NCBI GenBank assembly: GCA_964017185.1
Contig: OZ024871.1
Coordinates: forward strand, 58,455,226-58,519,225
From: Rugalucina vietnamica
Taxonomy: Eukaryota; Mollusca; Bivalvia; Lucinida; Lucinidae
Direction: 5' to 3'
Length of the DNA: 64,000 bases
Of this stretch, positions 46,153 through 58,170 are shown one piece after another. Under the pieces are notes generated by a model. It had not been told where the DNA came from and did not search any database. It saw nothing but the letters and a program-made list of their open reading frames with translations. The translations under genes were made by a program, and so were the position numbers. Every line of letters begins with the position of its first letter. Within the stretch, counting starts at the first letter, position 1.

Positions 46153-47437
46153 TCGTGTCACCGCTTCCAAAATGAATTAACCTAGCTTGTATCTTTATTT
46201 TTGTTTTGTGTGGAGCTTCATTACGTTGCCATCCAATGTGTACAGATCAAATATCAGTCATACATCCATGTGCAAATTTGCAAATTAGACCAGTTGGCAT
46301 TATTATGGGAGTGGGTACAATTTTGTGGACGATTTTAAAGACAATTGACTGACCTTTACTTTCCAACCTTCACATACTTTTATGTCTTGGACATGTCTAA
46401 CAAACGGCTGTGACCTCCTTAGTCACCGCAGTTAGCTTTGCATATATGTATGACTAAACTGTACTCAGTCCCTGATCTGTATCAATAATAAATCTAATCT
46501 GTACCCATAATATTCAGTCTCTGATCTGTACCCTTATCACTGATTTGTATACATTATTTGTATGACCTCCGATTCAAACCCAATTGCAGTCCCCATTTAT
46601 ATCCATCTTGCTTACTCCCTAATCGATGAATACAAATGAATATCCTTGATGTGTTTTTTGTGGGTAAAGATTAGAGAAATGTGTGGCTATTGATTAGAAG
46701 ACATGGGTAAATGTGGGCACCGATCACTGGTATGTTGTTGGTATAGATCACAGAGTATGTATAAATGAAGGAACGAGTATGGTCATGAGCTCTAAATATA
46801 TATACCCAATTGTCTGAGAGTAGAAGTTTCTTCTTTTTTTTGTGTTTCTACCAATATTGCAAAACTGCTTACTAGCATATTCTGATAAAGCCGTCGGCCT
46901 TATCAAATCTGGATGAGTCGGACACTATGTCAGTGTTTCAATTTTGATTGTGATAACTTTGTTGGTAGACTCTCTTTAATAAGTACTATGAGGCTTTGAG
47001 CTTGGTAATGAAGCAACAATAAAACAAATACGACCCGTACACCAATTCTTTTAAAACTTATATAACTCTCATATTATATTCTTGAACATCAATTTAAAAT
47101 AAACAAATAGCTTAACCACTTCATTAGTCATTTTAAGTCTACAGTTCAACAATATCATTTTGAATGATTTCAGTTCGTGATTCATTTTTGCTTTTACGAC
47201 AATCAGTATTCTGGCAAATAGATTGGCCACTGCATTTTACATATCAGCTCGGTAAACTTCTTGTTGTTCTCAGTAATAGCAAGCACAACAGTTTCAATGG
47301 GTGGTTGCATACCAATATTTCTCTATAACTCTATATCCTATTCATCCTGTACTGTATTAAAGGTTTAGCTTTATATGCCTGTTGTGATTCAGCAATATTA
47401 GTTTTCGTTTGTTTATGGGTATGATTGATTGAAATAT
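46153..47437. other. Non-coding stretch, possible 3' untranslated and intergenic DNA
   Basis: Contains the AATAAA at 46487 and loose repeats of 'ctgatctgtac' between about 46472 and 46555. No supported gene. Confidence 0.4.
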
Positions 47438-47640
47438 TTGTCTTGGTGGCTCCTGTGGCCAAGTGGTTATGGTTGTTTATTTCATTACTGCTATCCATTA
47501 TCCAGTCATCTCACTGTTGTGTCCAGTATGGGTTTGAGCCCTGTATGGGGCATGTGAGACAAGTGAAGTTCCTCTTGTGGGTATGCCAGGTTCTATCAGT
47601 ATTGTCCGACCTATTGATATGTGATAGGAGGTGAAATTTC
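47438..47640 (+). mobile_element. Degenerate tRNA-derived SINE
   Basis: An A-box-like TGGCCAAGTGGTTATGG and a B-box-like GGGTTTGAGCCC are followed by 'ggggcatgtgagacaag' and 'ccaggttctatca'. This is the order of a SINE widespread in bivalves ('ggccgagtggttaagg' head). The spacing between boxes is larger than in a tRNA, and the fold is broken. Confidence 0.55.
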
Positions 47641-48083
47641 GAAAATGGTGTAAAATTGAACAAAAAATCTCCAACAACCTAATTTGCACATCAAAAATAC
47701 ATTCTTAGTGTTGATCAACCACCAGTGATATGGTCAAGCAAAAGTCACACCCAGTTTTGTTGGATATATTTATTTATTTGATCAGGTACAGTTTTTGATA
47801 ACTTGTGATGCCAGGTATCTTTCACGCCTGGTGTCCGGGCTTGGATTTTAATTCAATTTCTGGAATAGTTTTATTCGCCTTCTATTCTTACCTAACTCAT
47901 AATGTCCAGCGTCTTTATTTTGGTAAATTTTTTAACCTCTGTACAGGTATTGCTACTGAACTCTATATTTTATCTGTACCGGTTACATTGTAGTCTTGTA
48001 TTATGTCAGTTGTGTAAAACCGATATCATTAATGTCAATTTAAATCATCCTAGAATGGTAACATTGGTGTATGCAACATTTTA
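47641..48083. other. Non-coding stretch
   Basis: No gene, repeat or signal recognised. Confidence 0.4.
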
Positions 48084-49105
48084 AGTCAATTTTACATCTT
48101 CATAGCATTCCAATTTGAAAACATAATCTGGTGGCCATCATTGACACCATCTTAAATATTTTGGAAATGACATCTTTCCAAATGACATGCAACAAATTAT
48201 TCTCACTTAATGATTTCATAAAAATGCCATTTAGGTCATATCCTATAGTAATACCGCAAGAATTGTTATCATGTAGACATGTGGGATGCCGTCTTGAAAT
48301 CCATATCTTTATTCTGGTAGCCATCTTGGACACCATTATTGATGCATGACTCCAGAAAAAAAAGCCGCAGCTAGATACATTAATACCAACAAAAATTGGA
48401 GTTAACAACTTATTATTAGTCTGCTGTTCATGGTCAAAACTGTACAAAGCACAAAAGTCCATGTTTTTCAAGTTTTGGCGGCCATTTTTGATACCATCTT
48501 AAATAGGAAAGTTTTTAAACAACAGCATGAGTCAGATATATTGATGATAGTAATATCCAGAGGAAATAAATGCATATTTCCATTAATTTAGGGATAAAAT
48601 ATTTGACAGTACATATATTTTCATTAGGTGGTGGACCCATTGGACGCCATCTTGGTTTTCTCAAATTTCCCAATGATGACAAGATGTCATCAGTTGGATT
48701 CTTCAAAGGCAAGGTCTATCCTCTAAGAATCAGCAAAGAAAAAACTTTATACCTCATTGCAAGGTCAAACTGGTTTCCTGCTGGACTACAATGCTGTATA
48801 TTGCATGGACTGGTTTTCGTAATGAGAATGTTGGATTAATAATAATAATGCCAAGTTAGGTTGCGTTTGCGATGTTTGTCATCAGGATAACATGTTTGTG
48901 TAATGTAACGCCTCGCCGAGACGGTTCTAATGTGTACCCACAATCTATGTATTGAGCAAAAAATAAGAAAAATGTCAATTTTTTTTATCTGAAAATTTTG
49001 GAATTTTACTACTGAAAACCGTATATTGCATAAAATAGGTATACCATTTTTTACCCAAAGTTTAGTATATAAAAAGGGGTTTAGTTGGGTGTACATTTCA
49101 CGGAT
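48084..49105 (+). repeat. Family C hairpin-bearing repeat (copy 2)
   Basis: The reverse-orientation counterpart of 41546-42354. It contains repeated GCCATC and 'caccatctt' phrases, the 'gatgacaagatgtcatcag' segment, one arm of the terminal hairpin ('acccacaatctatg') near 48937, and ends at 'tttcacggatatg'. The other hairpin arm is lost. Non-coding. Confidence 0.6.
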
Positions 49106-49452
49106 ATGTTTGCATGATGAAATGCACATCACAACTCCTGTGGATGTTCAATCTAGTCATTTATATAAGTGCCCTGTTAAAATTTGAGCCTCTTTAATTT
49201 CGGATACTGAATGGCCACGTTTCGATCAATAAGATCTGAGCGGGATGGGGACAGGGGTCGGGGTATTTATTTATATATTTATTTATTTATTTTGAGCCGC
49301 GTTAAAAGAATAACATTATTGTGGATTCCGACCACTTCCACCGGGCTGTTCATCCACAACAGTTGACTAGATGCTAGAAATGTTTGATTAATAAAGTAAA
49401 AGTATTGTTCTACATGTATTTGAGTAGCGAAAACAAAGGAGATATGATGAGA
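49106..49452. other. Non-coding spacer with a TTTA-rich patch
   Basis: A TTTATTTATATATTTA-type simple repeat at about 49265-49292; nothing else recognised. Confidence 0.4.
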
Positions 49453-49709
49453 TGAGCCACTGCATGAGAAGACCAAAACTTTGCATATACGCGAAAACAA
49501 AGATGCAGCTCAGCTTCGCGGTTACAGATCAGATTCGCGGTAACCGCGAAGCTGATCAGCGCCTTTGTTTTCCCTACATGGATAGTACAATTCCTCTACT
49601 TTCTAAATCCGAACTTTTAAGCTTCTTAGCTTTATTCTGTCGTTGTACATCCCGTTGTGTCGGACCTGGTCGGAGAGCCAGATTGTTGGTTTTGTCGCAC
49701 AAAGGCTCA
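49453..49709. mobile_element. TGAGCC-type MITE, uninterrupted copy
   Basis: Ends TGAGCCACTGCATGAG and GGTTTTGTCGCACAAAGGCTCA are imperfect inverse copies, with 'gaccaaaa' and 'ttggtttt' just inside. The middle holds 'ttcgcggtta' and 'taaccgcgaa' arms around 'cagatcagat'. In inverse it supplies the empty target ('cgctgatcagcttcgcgg') for the long-TIR transposon inserted in the sister MITE at 26826-36171. Confidence 0.75.
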
Positions 49710-49825
49710 TATATTAATTTGTCATGAATATATAATACATTTTGAAGATCATAATTCGTAGAGGTCACGGAGTAAAACTATTACGGTGGTAAACAATGAA
49801 AATTCACCTTCACCAAAAGGCCAAT

Positions 49826-50052
49826 CGATCACATTACGAAAATTTGCCCATGCAATATACAGAGAATTTTTTCAGTTGTAAAAAAATAAATCTCACCAGA
49901 AAGATATTGATATTTTTCTTATTTTTGCTCAAAACATAGATTGTGGGTACATGTTAGAACCGCCTGGCCGAGGCGGTTCTAACATGTACCCACAATCTAT
50001 GTTTTGGAGTGGGGTTTGAGGGGGTACACATTTCACGGACATGTTTTCCTAA
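49826..50052 (-). repeat. Family C repeat (copy 3)
   Basis: Short copy from 'tcgtaatgtga' phrases (inverse) to 'ttcacggacatgtttt', similar to 58481-58670 in inverse. It includes the best-preserved terminal palindrome of the family. Confidence 0.65.
49931..50005. repeat. 75 bp palindrome, perfect 35 bp arms
   Basis: Arms 49931-49965 and 49971-50005 are exact inverse complements (starting AAAACATAGATTGTGGG) around the 5-base loop GGCCG. Degraded versions lie at 41658-41718, 48904-48958, 55885-55930 and 58559-58605. Could extrude as a cruciform or form an RNA hairpin. Confidence 0.95.
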
Positions 50053-50073
50053 TGGTTTGTTTTCCCGACATAG

Positions 50074-50882
50074 ATGTCGTTTGCACGGATTAATAATCCG
50101 TTTGCACGGATAAATAAACCGTTTGAACGAATTGATATCCCGTTTGCTCAAATTAATATATCGTTTGCACGGATTAATATACCGTTTGCACAAATTCATA
50201 TCCCGTTTGCTCGAATTAATATGTCGTTTGTACGAATTAATATCTCGTTTGCACAGCTTAATATCCCGTTTGAACAAATTGATATCCCGTTTGCTCGAAT
50301 TAATATATCGTTTGTACGGATTAATAAACCGTTTGCACGAATTCATATCCCGTTTGCTCAAATTAATATGTCCTTTGTACGAATTAATATTTCGTTTGCA
50401 CGGATTAATATCCCGTTTGAACGAATTGATATCCCGTTTGCTCAAATTAATATATCGTTTGCATGGATTAATATACCGTTTGCACGAATTCGTATCCCTT
50501 TTGCTTGAATTAATATGTCGTTTGTATGAATTAATATTTCGTTTGCACGGATTAATATCCCATTTGAACGAATTGATATCCCGTTTGCTCGAATTAATAT
50601 ATCGTTTGCACGGATAAATAAACCGTTTGCACATATTCATATCCCGTTTGCTCGAATTAATATATCGTTTGTACGAATTAATATATCGTTTGCACGGATT
50701 AATATCCTTTTTGAACGAATTGATATCCCATTTGCCCGAATTAATATATCGTTTGCATGGATTAATAAATCGTTTGCACGAATTCATATTCCGTTTGCTC
50801 GAATTAATGTCGTTTGTACGAATTAATATCTTGTTTGCATGGATTAATATCCTGTTTGAACGAATTAATATCCCGTTTGCAG
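50074..50882. repeat. 21-bp minisatellite, inverted array with 147 bp higher-order period
   Basis: The same 21-mer and the same seven-unit order as at 24826-25490, read on the minus strand, with about 38 units. The minus-strand frame stays open through the array and on into family C, giving 277 codons dominated by KRDIN/SYKRHIN heptads, and the plus strand is open too. No signal peptide, no start context, and array length is variable between loci, so a gene is unlikely. Confidence 0.9.
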
Positions 50883-51544
50883 GACATATATTTTTCTTAA
50901 AAAAATTATTGCGTGTCCTAAACCACCGTAAGTTAGCACCTATTAAGAGAGGACGAGAGAATGTGACAATTAAAACTTCAGCGTAAAACCATTAACAAAA
51001 ACAAAAACTTCAATACATGTTGATTATATTGCTATCATTCTAATGATTAAATTCGTAACTGAAATGTTGACACAGCTTTTAACCACATATGCATAGTATG
51101 CAGTGACCAGAGGCAACGAAACTGTCAACAGACTTCCCACAATGCTAAAATCATCTGCACGCGGTATTGCTTTCCGTTAATATGGGCGTAATGAGCGGAT
51201 ATCTAAAAATATCCCTGCGACTGACCCACATTTTCATCGTGTACAATGCAATCCCGACATGTGCTTTGGGGGAAGGGAATAAAAATCATGATTATAAAGA
51301 AAAGTTCCTGGAAATCCTTTGGGGGTCCAAATTTAGTAATGTCTAACTGATAAAGAAGCATTGAGAGAATTATAATATCTGTCTTCGAATCGAAATATTT
51401 TACTCGGAAACACGAGCTGCAAAAGTTTGTTTACCTTTTGTTGGTCATCTGATGCGAAACCGGAAGGACTAATAATGAATCGGATTTCTTTTCTTAACCG
51501 CAGTTACGCATTTAAAGGTTTGTTAGCCATGTCTTATGCTAGGC
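50883..51544. other. Right flank of minisatellite repeat, no gene
   Basis: Holds the flank shared with 24043-24825 in inverse; diverged and non-coding. Confidence 0.5.
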
Positions 51545-52212
51545 TAAGGCTTTTTCAATGAATAAAAAAAAAGTGAAAACATTGAATTTTTCAGGAAGTT
51601 TTGTAGCATGTGACCTGAAAGTATATACAGACAACATATTGAGCAAGTGAAGATGTGAGTATTCAAGGTCAAGGTCATTTCTTGACCTTGGCTAAAGGTC
51701 TTTTACATATTAAATATAGAACCTAATTTTCTCAGAAACAGCTTGACCAATCAAAGACAAATTTTATATGTACTATCCTTGAGAATGAAAGTTTATATAA
51801 ATGCAGGTCACATGACCAAGATGGCCACCATGCCCATATATGGTAAAAACCTTAAAAGATCTTCTTCTCTAGAATCGGTGGACCAATTACAATGAAACTT
51901 GGTATGTAGCACGGGGGACTCTGACCCATATTTTATATAAATCATGACCTTAGTTTGACCTTGACCTATTAAACAACAAGGTCAGATATTGTTACATAGG
52001 CTTTTCAATGGAAAAAAGTGGAAACATTGGATTTTCCAGTTTTGTAGCCTGTGACCTGAAAATTGGCAGATACAGACAGTTTACAGTGTTAATAAGTATG
52101 TGAGTATTAGAGATCAAGTTTAGTTTTTACTTTGACCAACATGACCTTAGCCAAAGGTCATTTATCAAGGAACAAATCTCAGGTGAGTGATATCAGGACC
52201 ATTGGTCCTCTG
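51545..52212 (+). mobile_element. 5'-truncated family A element
   Basis: Begins mid-unit ('aggctttttcaatg') without a palindrome, contains diverged TCAAGGTCA and GGTCACATGACC blocks, and ends with CTCAGGTGAG, hairpin GGACCATTGGTCC and CTCTG. Divergence from other copies is the highest in the window, so it is probably old. The next transposon inserted exactly at its TT edge. Confidence 0.75.
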
Positions 52213-52217
52213 TTATA

Positions 52218-53214
52218 CAGGCCTAGAAATTTTTCTGAGGACCTACTCGTCCTGTGGGGCGAGTTGTAAACAATTTTCACTCGTCCTTACTGCTGGTGCA
52301 CTCGTCATTAAAATCTGGATTTCAAAAGAGACAAAAATCATCAAAAAACTAATGTCGCCCTGCTTCGACTAACGCGATTTATCATGCCCTCTATCGGCAG
52401 GCAGAGCCTCCATGAGGGCACGATCACCTACCTATCAAAAACCGCTTCACGTTCTTAAAAGAATTAGAGGGCCAATCAGAGAGCAGGGTTCCCATTTTAC
52501 CCATAATGCAACGCATTGTTTACATTTTATTGGTTTTTCAAATTCACGAGTATCGAAAAAATACAGGTAAAAAATGACAAGGGAGCGAGAAAATGTGTTA
52601 AGTTTATGATATTTTATATTTCAAATAAATAATTATTCTTAAAATATTTTGTATATAAATGTTTTTCCCATGATGCACGCGTGATCTCGAGAAAATACCC
52701 TTCCCACAATGCACAGCGATGACGTCATTCGTGAAGAGAAAAATTAAGTGACGGATCCAGGCGTCTATGGAGGACAGACAGGACGTAATTAGACGACTGG
52801 ATCATCCGGGTTATGCTTCGACATTTTTGTCGACTTTTGATATCAAAATGGAAATGCTCGATTATTTGACTTTTGGTGTAAGCCGTTTTATCACATGGAG
52901 ATAAAACCCGGGACGTCTTAAGTCTCGATAGTACGGTGCGCAGTGAATAAAATGACCAGTGCTTTCCGGTATTTGGGCCATGTACCGGATTTTATTGAAT
53001 TTCATTTACTGCGAACTAGTGACGTAGTGCAAACATCGGGTTGACAATCGGAAACGAAATCTTCAGCTGATTTAGCATTTACGGACATTTACTGCCTAGA
53101 GTCAATCCTGAAAATGCTACTCGTCCTGTCGGGCGAGCCAGGGTAAATTTCCACTCGCCTGTATCGAACTTTCACTCGTAAATACGAGCGGACATGTGGA
53201 TTTTTCTAGGCCTG
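52218..53214. mobile_element. 997 bp TIR transposon with TTATA duplication
   Basis: Ends CAGGCCTAG and CTAGGCCTG are exact inverses, continuing as AAATTTTTCTG and its partner with mismatches. TTATA flanks both sides (52213-52217 and 53215-53219). Subterminal 'actcgtcctgt.gggcgag' blocks occur near both ends (about 52247 and 53120) in direct orientation, and 'tcactcgt' recurs. The longest frame is 61 codons, so it is non-autonomous. Superfamily not assigned. Confidence 0.78.
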
Positions 53215-53453
53215 TTATACATACGCAATTACATCTTATAACAAAATTAATCTTTTACAGAATATTGCCATCCTTTAGCTCTTGTGTTCATAATGCACTC
53301 AATAATTAATCACCCTGTCATTCTATATGTGATACATTTTCTTTTTTCATATGTCTGTAAAATGGCAATTTTCAGATGAAATGACATTAAAAGCATCTTA
53401 CTGCATGCTCACATCAGGTCTTATGACTATAGATCTATCATTATTTCTCTCAG

Positions 53454-53582
53454 CTTACTGTGAAGAGACGTGAGGAGATGCACCTGTACAAGAGTGATGC
53501 CCTGAGACTGGAGAGTAAGAAAAGAGCAAGACGACGAGATGAACTACACGCCAGGGTTCAGCACATTGTAGCAGGAGTTGAG
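53454..53582 (+). CDS. Internal coding exon, basic helical segment, family not recognised
   Basis: A 129 bp open segment between a good acceptor (ttatttctctcag) and donor (gtagga), phase 0 at both ends. It translates to 43 residues beginning LTVKRREEMHLYKSDALRLE, then KKRARRRDELHARVQ, ending VAGVE. The charged, leucine-spaced pattern predicts a helix or coiled coil with a basic cluster. Third-position GC is higher than in the flanks, as expected for coding DNA. If spliced to the exon at 4528-4677 the junction reads ILPPV-LTVKRRE, in frame. The protein family is not recognised. The AT-rich flanks without repeats argue for real host sequence. Confidence 0.7.
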
Positions 53583-53875
53583 GTAGGATAGTTTAGAAAA
53601 CCCTGGGATTTATCTTGGTAAGAAGATCAATTCCATGGACAATTTTGGGAACAATTAAGGAGCATATGTTTCCTGATATAATGTGTGTTTGATACACATT
53701 CAAACAGCTTAGTTTGCCTGTAACTTTGCAACCATAAAACTAGGTTTTAGATATTAATAGATTGATTTTGGCTTTGTAAGTACATGTACGGTAGTTTTAT
53801 AGTGTAACACTTAGTACAGCACAGTCCCCTTTATAAGTCATTTCTGTGAAGACTTTTTCTTGTTTTCAAATGCAG

Positions 53876-54031
53876 GAATTGTTTTACTTGGGATATGATA
53901 AGATGATATTTCCTTTGCTCCAAGATCACAAGATAACAGAGCACATGAAATTTACAAAATGGATAATACATAAATGTGATGAAAATAGATCCTTTCATAA
54001 GCAAATGAACATATATACAAGGAAGTGTTAG
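53876..54031 (+). CDS. Candidate terminal exon after 53454-53582
   Basis: An acceptor-like 'tgttttcaaatgcag' is followed in phase 0 by ELFYLGYDKMIFPLLQ and about 35 more residues to a TAG. No usable donor is present, so it would have to be the last exon. The second half is AT-rich (WIIHKCDENRS, MNIYTRK) and may be intron read-through. Support is weak. Confidence 0.25.
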   Translation, partial: ELFYLGYDKMIFPLLQDHKITEHMKFTKWIIHKCDENRSFHKQMNIYTRKC

Positions 54032-55621
54032 TTTTCCCCCTCTGCACACAAGTATTTGCCACAGGTTCAATCTTTATACAGTGAATATAAAAGGACTGAA
54101 GTATAGATGCATTTCTAATTGCACACTGTTGACAACTTAAACTAACCAGTGTTGTTTAGCTGTATAACTGTGTTTATATTACAGACGACATATTCATTAA
54201 AAAGCCGTGACTGGCTTCCTAGAACATCAGGCATCACAAAATTATTAGTAGGTTTATATGTGTGGGTTCTGGGTGCAGACCAGGCTATTTCAGACTGGGT
54301 TAATGTAAATCTATACATTTTAAAGGGACAAATAGTCCAATACACTAAACTATACATTAGGAATTAGGAATTGAGCTCTATCTGCCCATCTTTATCTTAA
54401 TGTTAAGTTTCTGCAATACAATTCAAAGTATTGCAGAAATTACAATAACACCATCATACTTTGAATCTGGTTAGAATTAATTTAGTTCAATCTCCAATGC
54501 ATTTGTAAATGTTTAAAATGATTGATAAATTCTCATTTATGCTATGAATGTAAGAAATATATTCCTGAAGTGTATAAGGTTTAAACACAACATGTTTGAA
54601 AACGTCATATGGCATTTCTTTTTCACTGGCAAGGCATTTGTTGTAGCTTGATAGCAATCTTATTGACCTTTTTTCTGTAGAAAACTGTGCTGAATACAAA
54701 CTGTGTTTTCAAAACATTGAAGACAATACAATACAAGTGGTAATTTTTCATTTAGGTGCTATTGATTTGATTGTAAGATTGATTGGTTAAATTAGGAAAG
54801 CAGTTTTAATGTGTCGCCTTTTTCCTGGTCTTTTTTATTAGCTAAAAGGCAAGCATTTATGTTTCCTTATTTAGATAACTTTGTATTTTTATTTATTATT
54901 TTACTTTTTTAACATCAGAAGAAAGAAAACATAGAGGTAACCTTTTCCATAATAATTATAATCTGTTGTAAATTATTCTATACCCCAAAAATACATGCTT
55001 ATATCTCTTCTCCCATCTGTATTACTGTTACTGGTCCAGCCTTTCAGCTAATAAGCCCTTTTTGTGTATACCTCTAGCACCATATTTTAAAAAATCAGAA
55101 TTAAGTACATGCCATATTTGGTATTAAAGTAAAAATAGGCAATGGTCAGGAAATGGCACATTCAGAAAGAAATTCCCTCTCCAAAAATTGAGGTGGGAAT
55201 AAACTAAACAATCAGGTACTTGTACTAAGAAAGCATATCGTAAGCCAAGTGAGTTAATTCTGCTGAAAATATACTTTGTAAAAATTTTTGTTGTGGTCCA
55301 GTTGTGTTGGGCAGATACTGGACATGTATATCAGCAATTATCACCTTGTAAACAGCTATTTGGCTTACTACACCAGTAGAAAATATTCTGTTTACTTTGC
55401 TATGCACGTTACATCAACCTAACTCGATCGATCAATGTTTATTTTTAGCTGTAGTAAATTTTATATTGGCTGCGACACAGGTAAGATATTTTTAGATGCG
55501 TAGTTTCCCAGTATCCTGCTCGACCTTGAAATAAATATGTCAATATGTCAATAGGCTTCCGTAAGGTTCGTTACGAAACCCTGTTTATAAATTGTATAAC
55601 CATGATGAAAATAAGATTACT
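54032..55621. other. Non-coding AT-rich stretch
   Basis: No supported exon or repeat. Acceptor-like 'tatattacag' at about 54183 opens a 60-codon frame without a donor. Confidence 0.45.
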
Positions 55622-55740
55622 TTTTGATTTGATTTCGAGTTTAACGTCCCACCAACAGCTTAGGTCATATGGAGACGGGACGTCGGTTTATAGTTGGAGA
55701 AGCCCGGGATCGAACTTTATTCTGGACCCTGGTATTTAAA
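55622..55740 (-). repeat. SINE-like short dispersed repeat
   Basis: The phrase 'gtttaacgtcccacc', followed by 'ggtcatatggagacggg' and 'gggatcgaact', occurs in a common bivalve short repeat; the last phrase is an inverse B-box (AGTTCGATCCC). A second relic, 57680-57740, shares 'gttttacgtcccacc' and 'atcatattgagacagg'. Confidence 0.5.
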
Positions 55741-57679
55741 GGAAACACAGACCCAAATGCGACCATTGACACGCCTTGTTTCCTAACTCGCATTCAAATA
55801 TTAAGAATATACCAGTGGTATTTTGTCCGCAAAGGTGCTTTGTTTAACTGAGCACATACAAAAGCATCAGGAAAACGTGGCCGTTCTCGGCGAGTCGGTT
55901 CTAATGTATACCTACAATGTATGAAACACAAAACATGACTTTTAGGGTTTACAAAGCATCGGTTTTTTCCTCTACGAAGTGTATAGGTCGTATGCTGACC
56001 TCCGCGGCGTTCTTGTCTTTGTATAGCACCTGATTGTCAGTTTAGTTTTTCCCATCTCGGGTTGTTGGAGGGGGAATTTATTCTGATTTAGCTGTTTCCT
56101 GATCATTACCTCTTAATAATATGATATTCAAACTGATATTTGAAAACGGACGTGAACATCCCGACATTACAACAAAGCAAATATTCATTAACTGATAAAA
56201 TCAACTGGACACAGGGTGCGTGGGGTTTAAACCAATTATGTATTTAGAAGTCATGATACAATGTTGATGATGAAATTCCGTTTATGTTGCCTACTTAGAT
56301 GTCAGACTGACATTTGAAGGACAAATAAAGGTTTGGCATAGGAGGAGCATAGAGTAAAAGTTCAATACCAAGGAATGATTTCAAGCGCTTTCAATGTTAG
56401 TTTTCATTTGAGTTAGTGTTTCTTTTACGCAAATTTTGATATACATATAAAAAACGCATGACAGTGTCAAAGAAGTTTGAAAGTATGTCTTCGTTTTCTA
56501 TGGCTGCCGTGCTCTTTTTATGGCGAAATTCCACGATATAAAGTAGTCACACGTGAAAGCTTAAATCTGCATTGGTCTATGCAACTTCGTCTTAACACGC
56601 AATATGGGATAGTCTGAAACAGATGCTGTAGCATATTTGTGTGCACAAGCAGATGGTCGAACGTTACAATCGCATCATCTTGACACATATTCGTGACAAA
56701 TCCATCGTTAATACGACAAATAAAAATTAAAACTGAGATCCTTTAAGAGCAGTGAAGACATTAATGAGAAAGGGGATGGGCCATACCGCGGTTTCGACTA
56801 TTAAAGTCTCGTCAGTGACCCTTTAGAATTGGCAACATGGAGCCAAAGAGAATTACTGAAATTTTACAACTTTCAACATGGTAGTTGATACAAAGACTAG
56901 TATTATCTAAATGGGACCAAATATATTAAACATTGGTAAGAGAAGCTAGGCCGTTTAGCACCAGGTCGGTACAGATACCATGGGAGCAAGTGTGCTGTCG
57001 ACCGAGCCATTTGTAATACGCAAAAGGTTACTTTCGTGCGAGTATAACGATATGGGTTTCTTGTCTCGGTATGTCGACAGCCGACTCACCTGAATTATAC
57101 ATACTCATTGTATGTCATTGTATGTCTGTCGATATACTTGTGTAAAACCTCGGATCCAATAAACATTATTTTGAATCTGATTCAATCCATATCTACACTG
57201 CTTGGTAATATCTGAAAATCATACCCGAGATTCATAAATGATTGATGCCGGAAAATTTAGATAACATGGATATCCACATTCCGAAACTAATTTCACAATA
57301 TTTCCAAATTAACCCACCGACCTTGATGCGTTTAAACGAGTCACTTGGTTGATCTCAAACGAATAAAATGCATTTCATAAAACCTCGGGGTTTTCCCGTT
57401 TTTATTGTGATGTTTATATTGAAAACAGATGGACAACTAACAATATCAGTCCATAAATCGGTCCATCGGACGATAAACTGGTTGATCTAGGACTTACCAC
57501 TTCACTTGTCTAAACAGATCTTATCTTATTCAATTTGAAACTTGATAACAAATACACTGATCAATATCCATTGTTAAATAGTCATTCCTACAGGTATGTT
57601 TACAAATAGGCCTACTCAATGTTTTGCCATCCAGTGATCTATCTCTGTCCTCTTCAGTAAGATTCTGTTGGTATCTTTT
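55741..57679. other. Non-coding stretch with one family C relic
   Basis: 55885-55930 matches the family C loop and arm ('ctcggcgagtcggttctaatg'-like). An AATAAA near 57160 follows no recognisable exon. No gene supported. Confidence 0.45.
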
Positions 57680-57745
57680 ATTGGTGTTTTACGTCCCACC
57701 TAAACAGTACGATCATATTGAGACAGGAGTTCCGGGCGATTTGAG
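57680..57745 (-). repeat. Relic of the GTTTAACGTCCCACC short repeat
   Basis: Shares 'gttttacgtcccacc' and 'gatcatattgagacagg' with 55640-55680; the rest is decayed. Confidence 0.45.
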
Positions 57746-58004
57746 CACTATTAATTACACTTAGCATAGTTGTCACGAATATAAAACTATATAAGACATG
57801 AGCCTCGACCCCAGAGATTATTTTTGATATTATCTTAATATTTGTTTACCATGGTTATGATGGACATTCTAGTTGAAACTTGTCTTTATGCCTTTTAAAG
57901 TTATTCCCTTTTGAATTTCAAGAGGGAGAGAAATGATAATAAATAGTTGTATCTGTTAATTAAAAAGCCGACATGCCAGCGACAAACGAATCAGTGTAAA
58001 GATA

Positions 58005-58170
58005 AGTTGAAGGTTAGTTTTGTCAGACTGGTAATGGCTTAACATCCCAGTCAACAAATAGACGGAGACATAGCTGCAGGCGAGTTAATGAGTCTTGCTC
58101 AATGACACAACACGCCGCCGCATTTGGGGGTCTCGATACGGAGTCCGATGCTCTTCCCCCAGATCACCCT
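58005..58170 (-). mobile_element. tRNA-derived SINE, minus strand
   Basis: Read in inverse: 'gggggaagagcatcggactcc' in part (tRNA-like arm), 'gtatcgagacccc' (B-box region), then 'tgtgtcattgagcaagactca'. The last matches the body of the SINE at 38768-38990 ('tgtgtccttgagtaaggcacc'). Confidence 0.55.

Larger units (their letters stand above)
49800..51535 (-). repeat. Minisatellite-bearing dispersed repeat (copy 2, inverted)
   Basis: Flanks match copy 1 in inverse order: 'ccaaaaggccaatcgatc' on the left, 'attattgcgtgtcct' after the array, and 'ccggaag' then 'tttaaaggtttgttagc' at the right edge. A family C element (49826-50052) lies between the left flank and the array. The two loci are about 25 kb apart and opposed. 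Confidence 0.6.

Noticed and set aside
49954-50787. A 277-codon frame full of KR-separated heptapeptides looks like a neuropeptide precursor (also 24823-25374).
   Set aside because: It is a 21-bp tandem repeat open in several frames on both strands, without a signal peptide, and the frame runs on into an unrelated hairpin repeat.
54184-54367. A further exon (TTYSLKSRDWLPRTSG) after an acceptor-like 'ttacag'.
   Set aside because: No donor, AT-rich end and no continuity of phase with neighbouring candidates.
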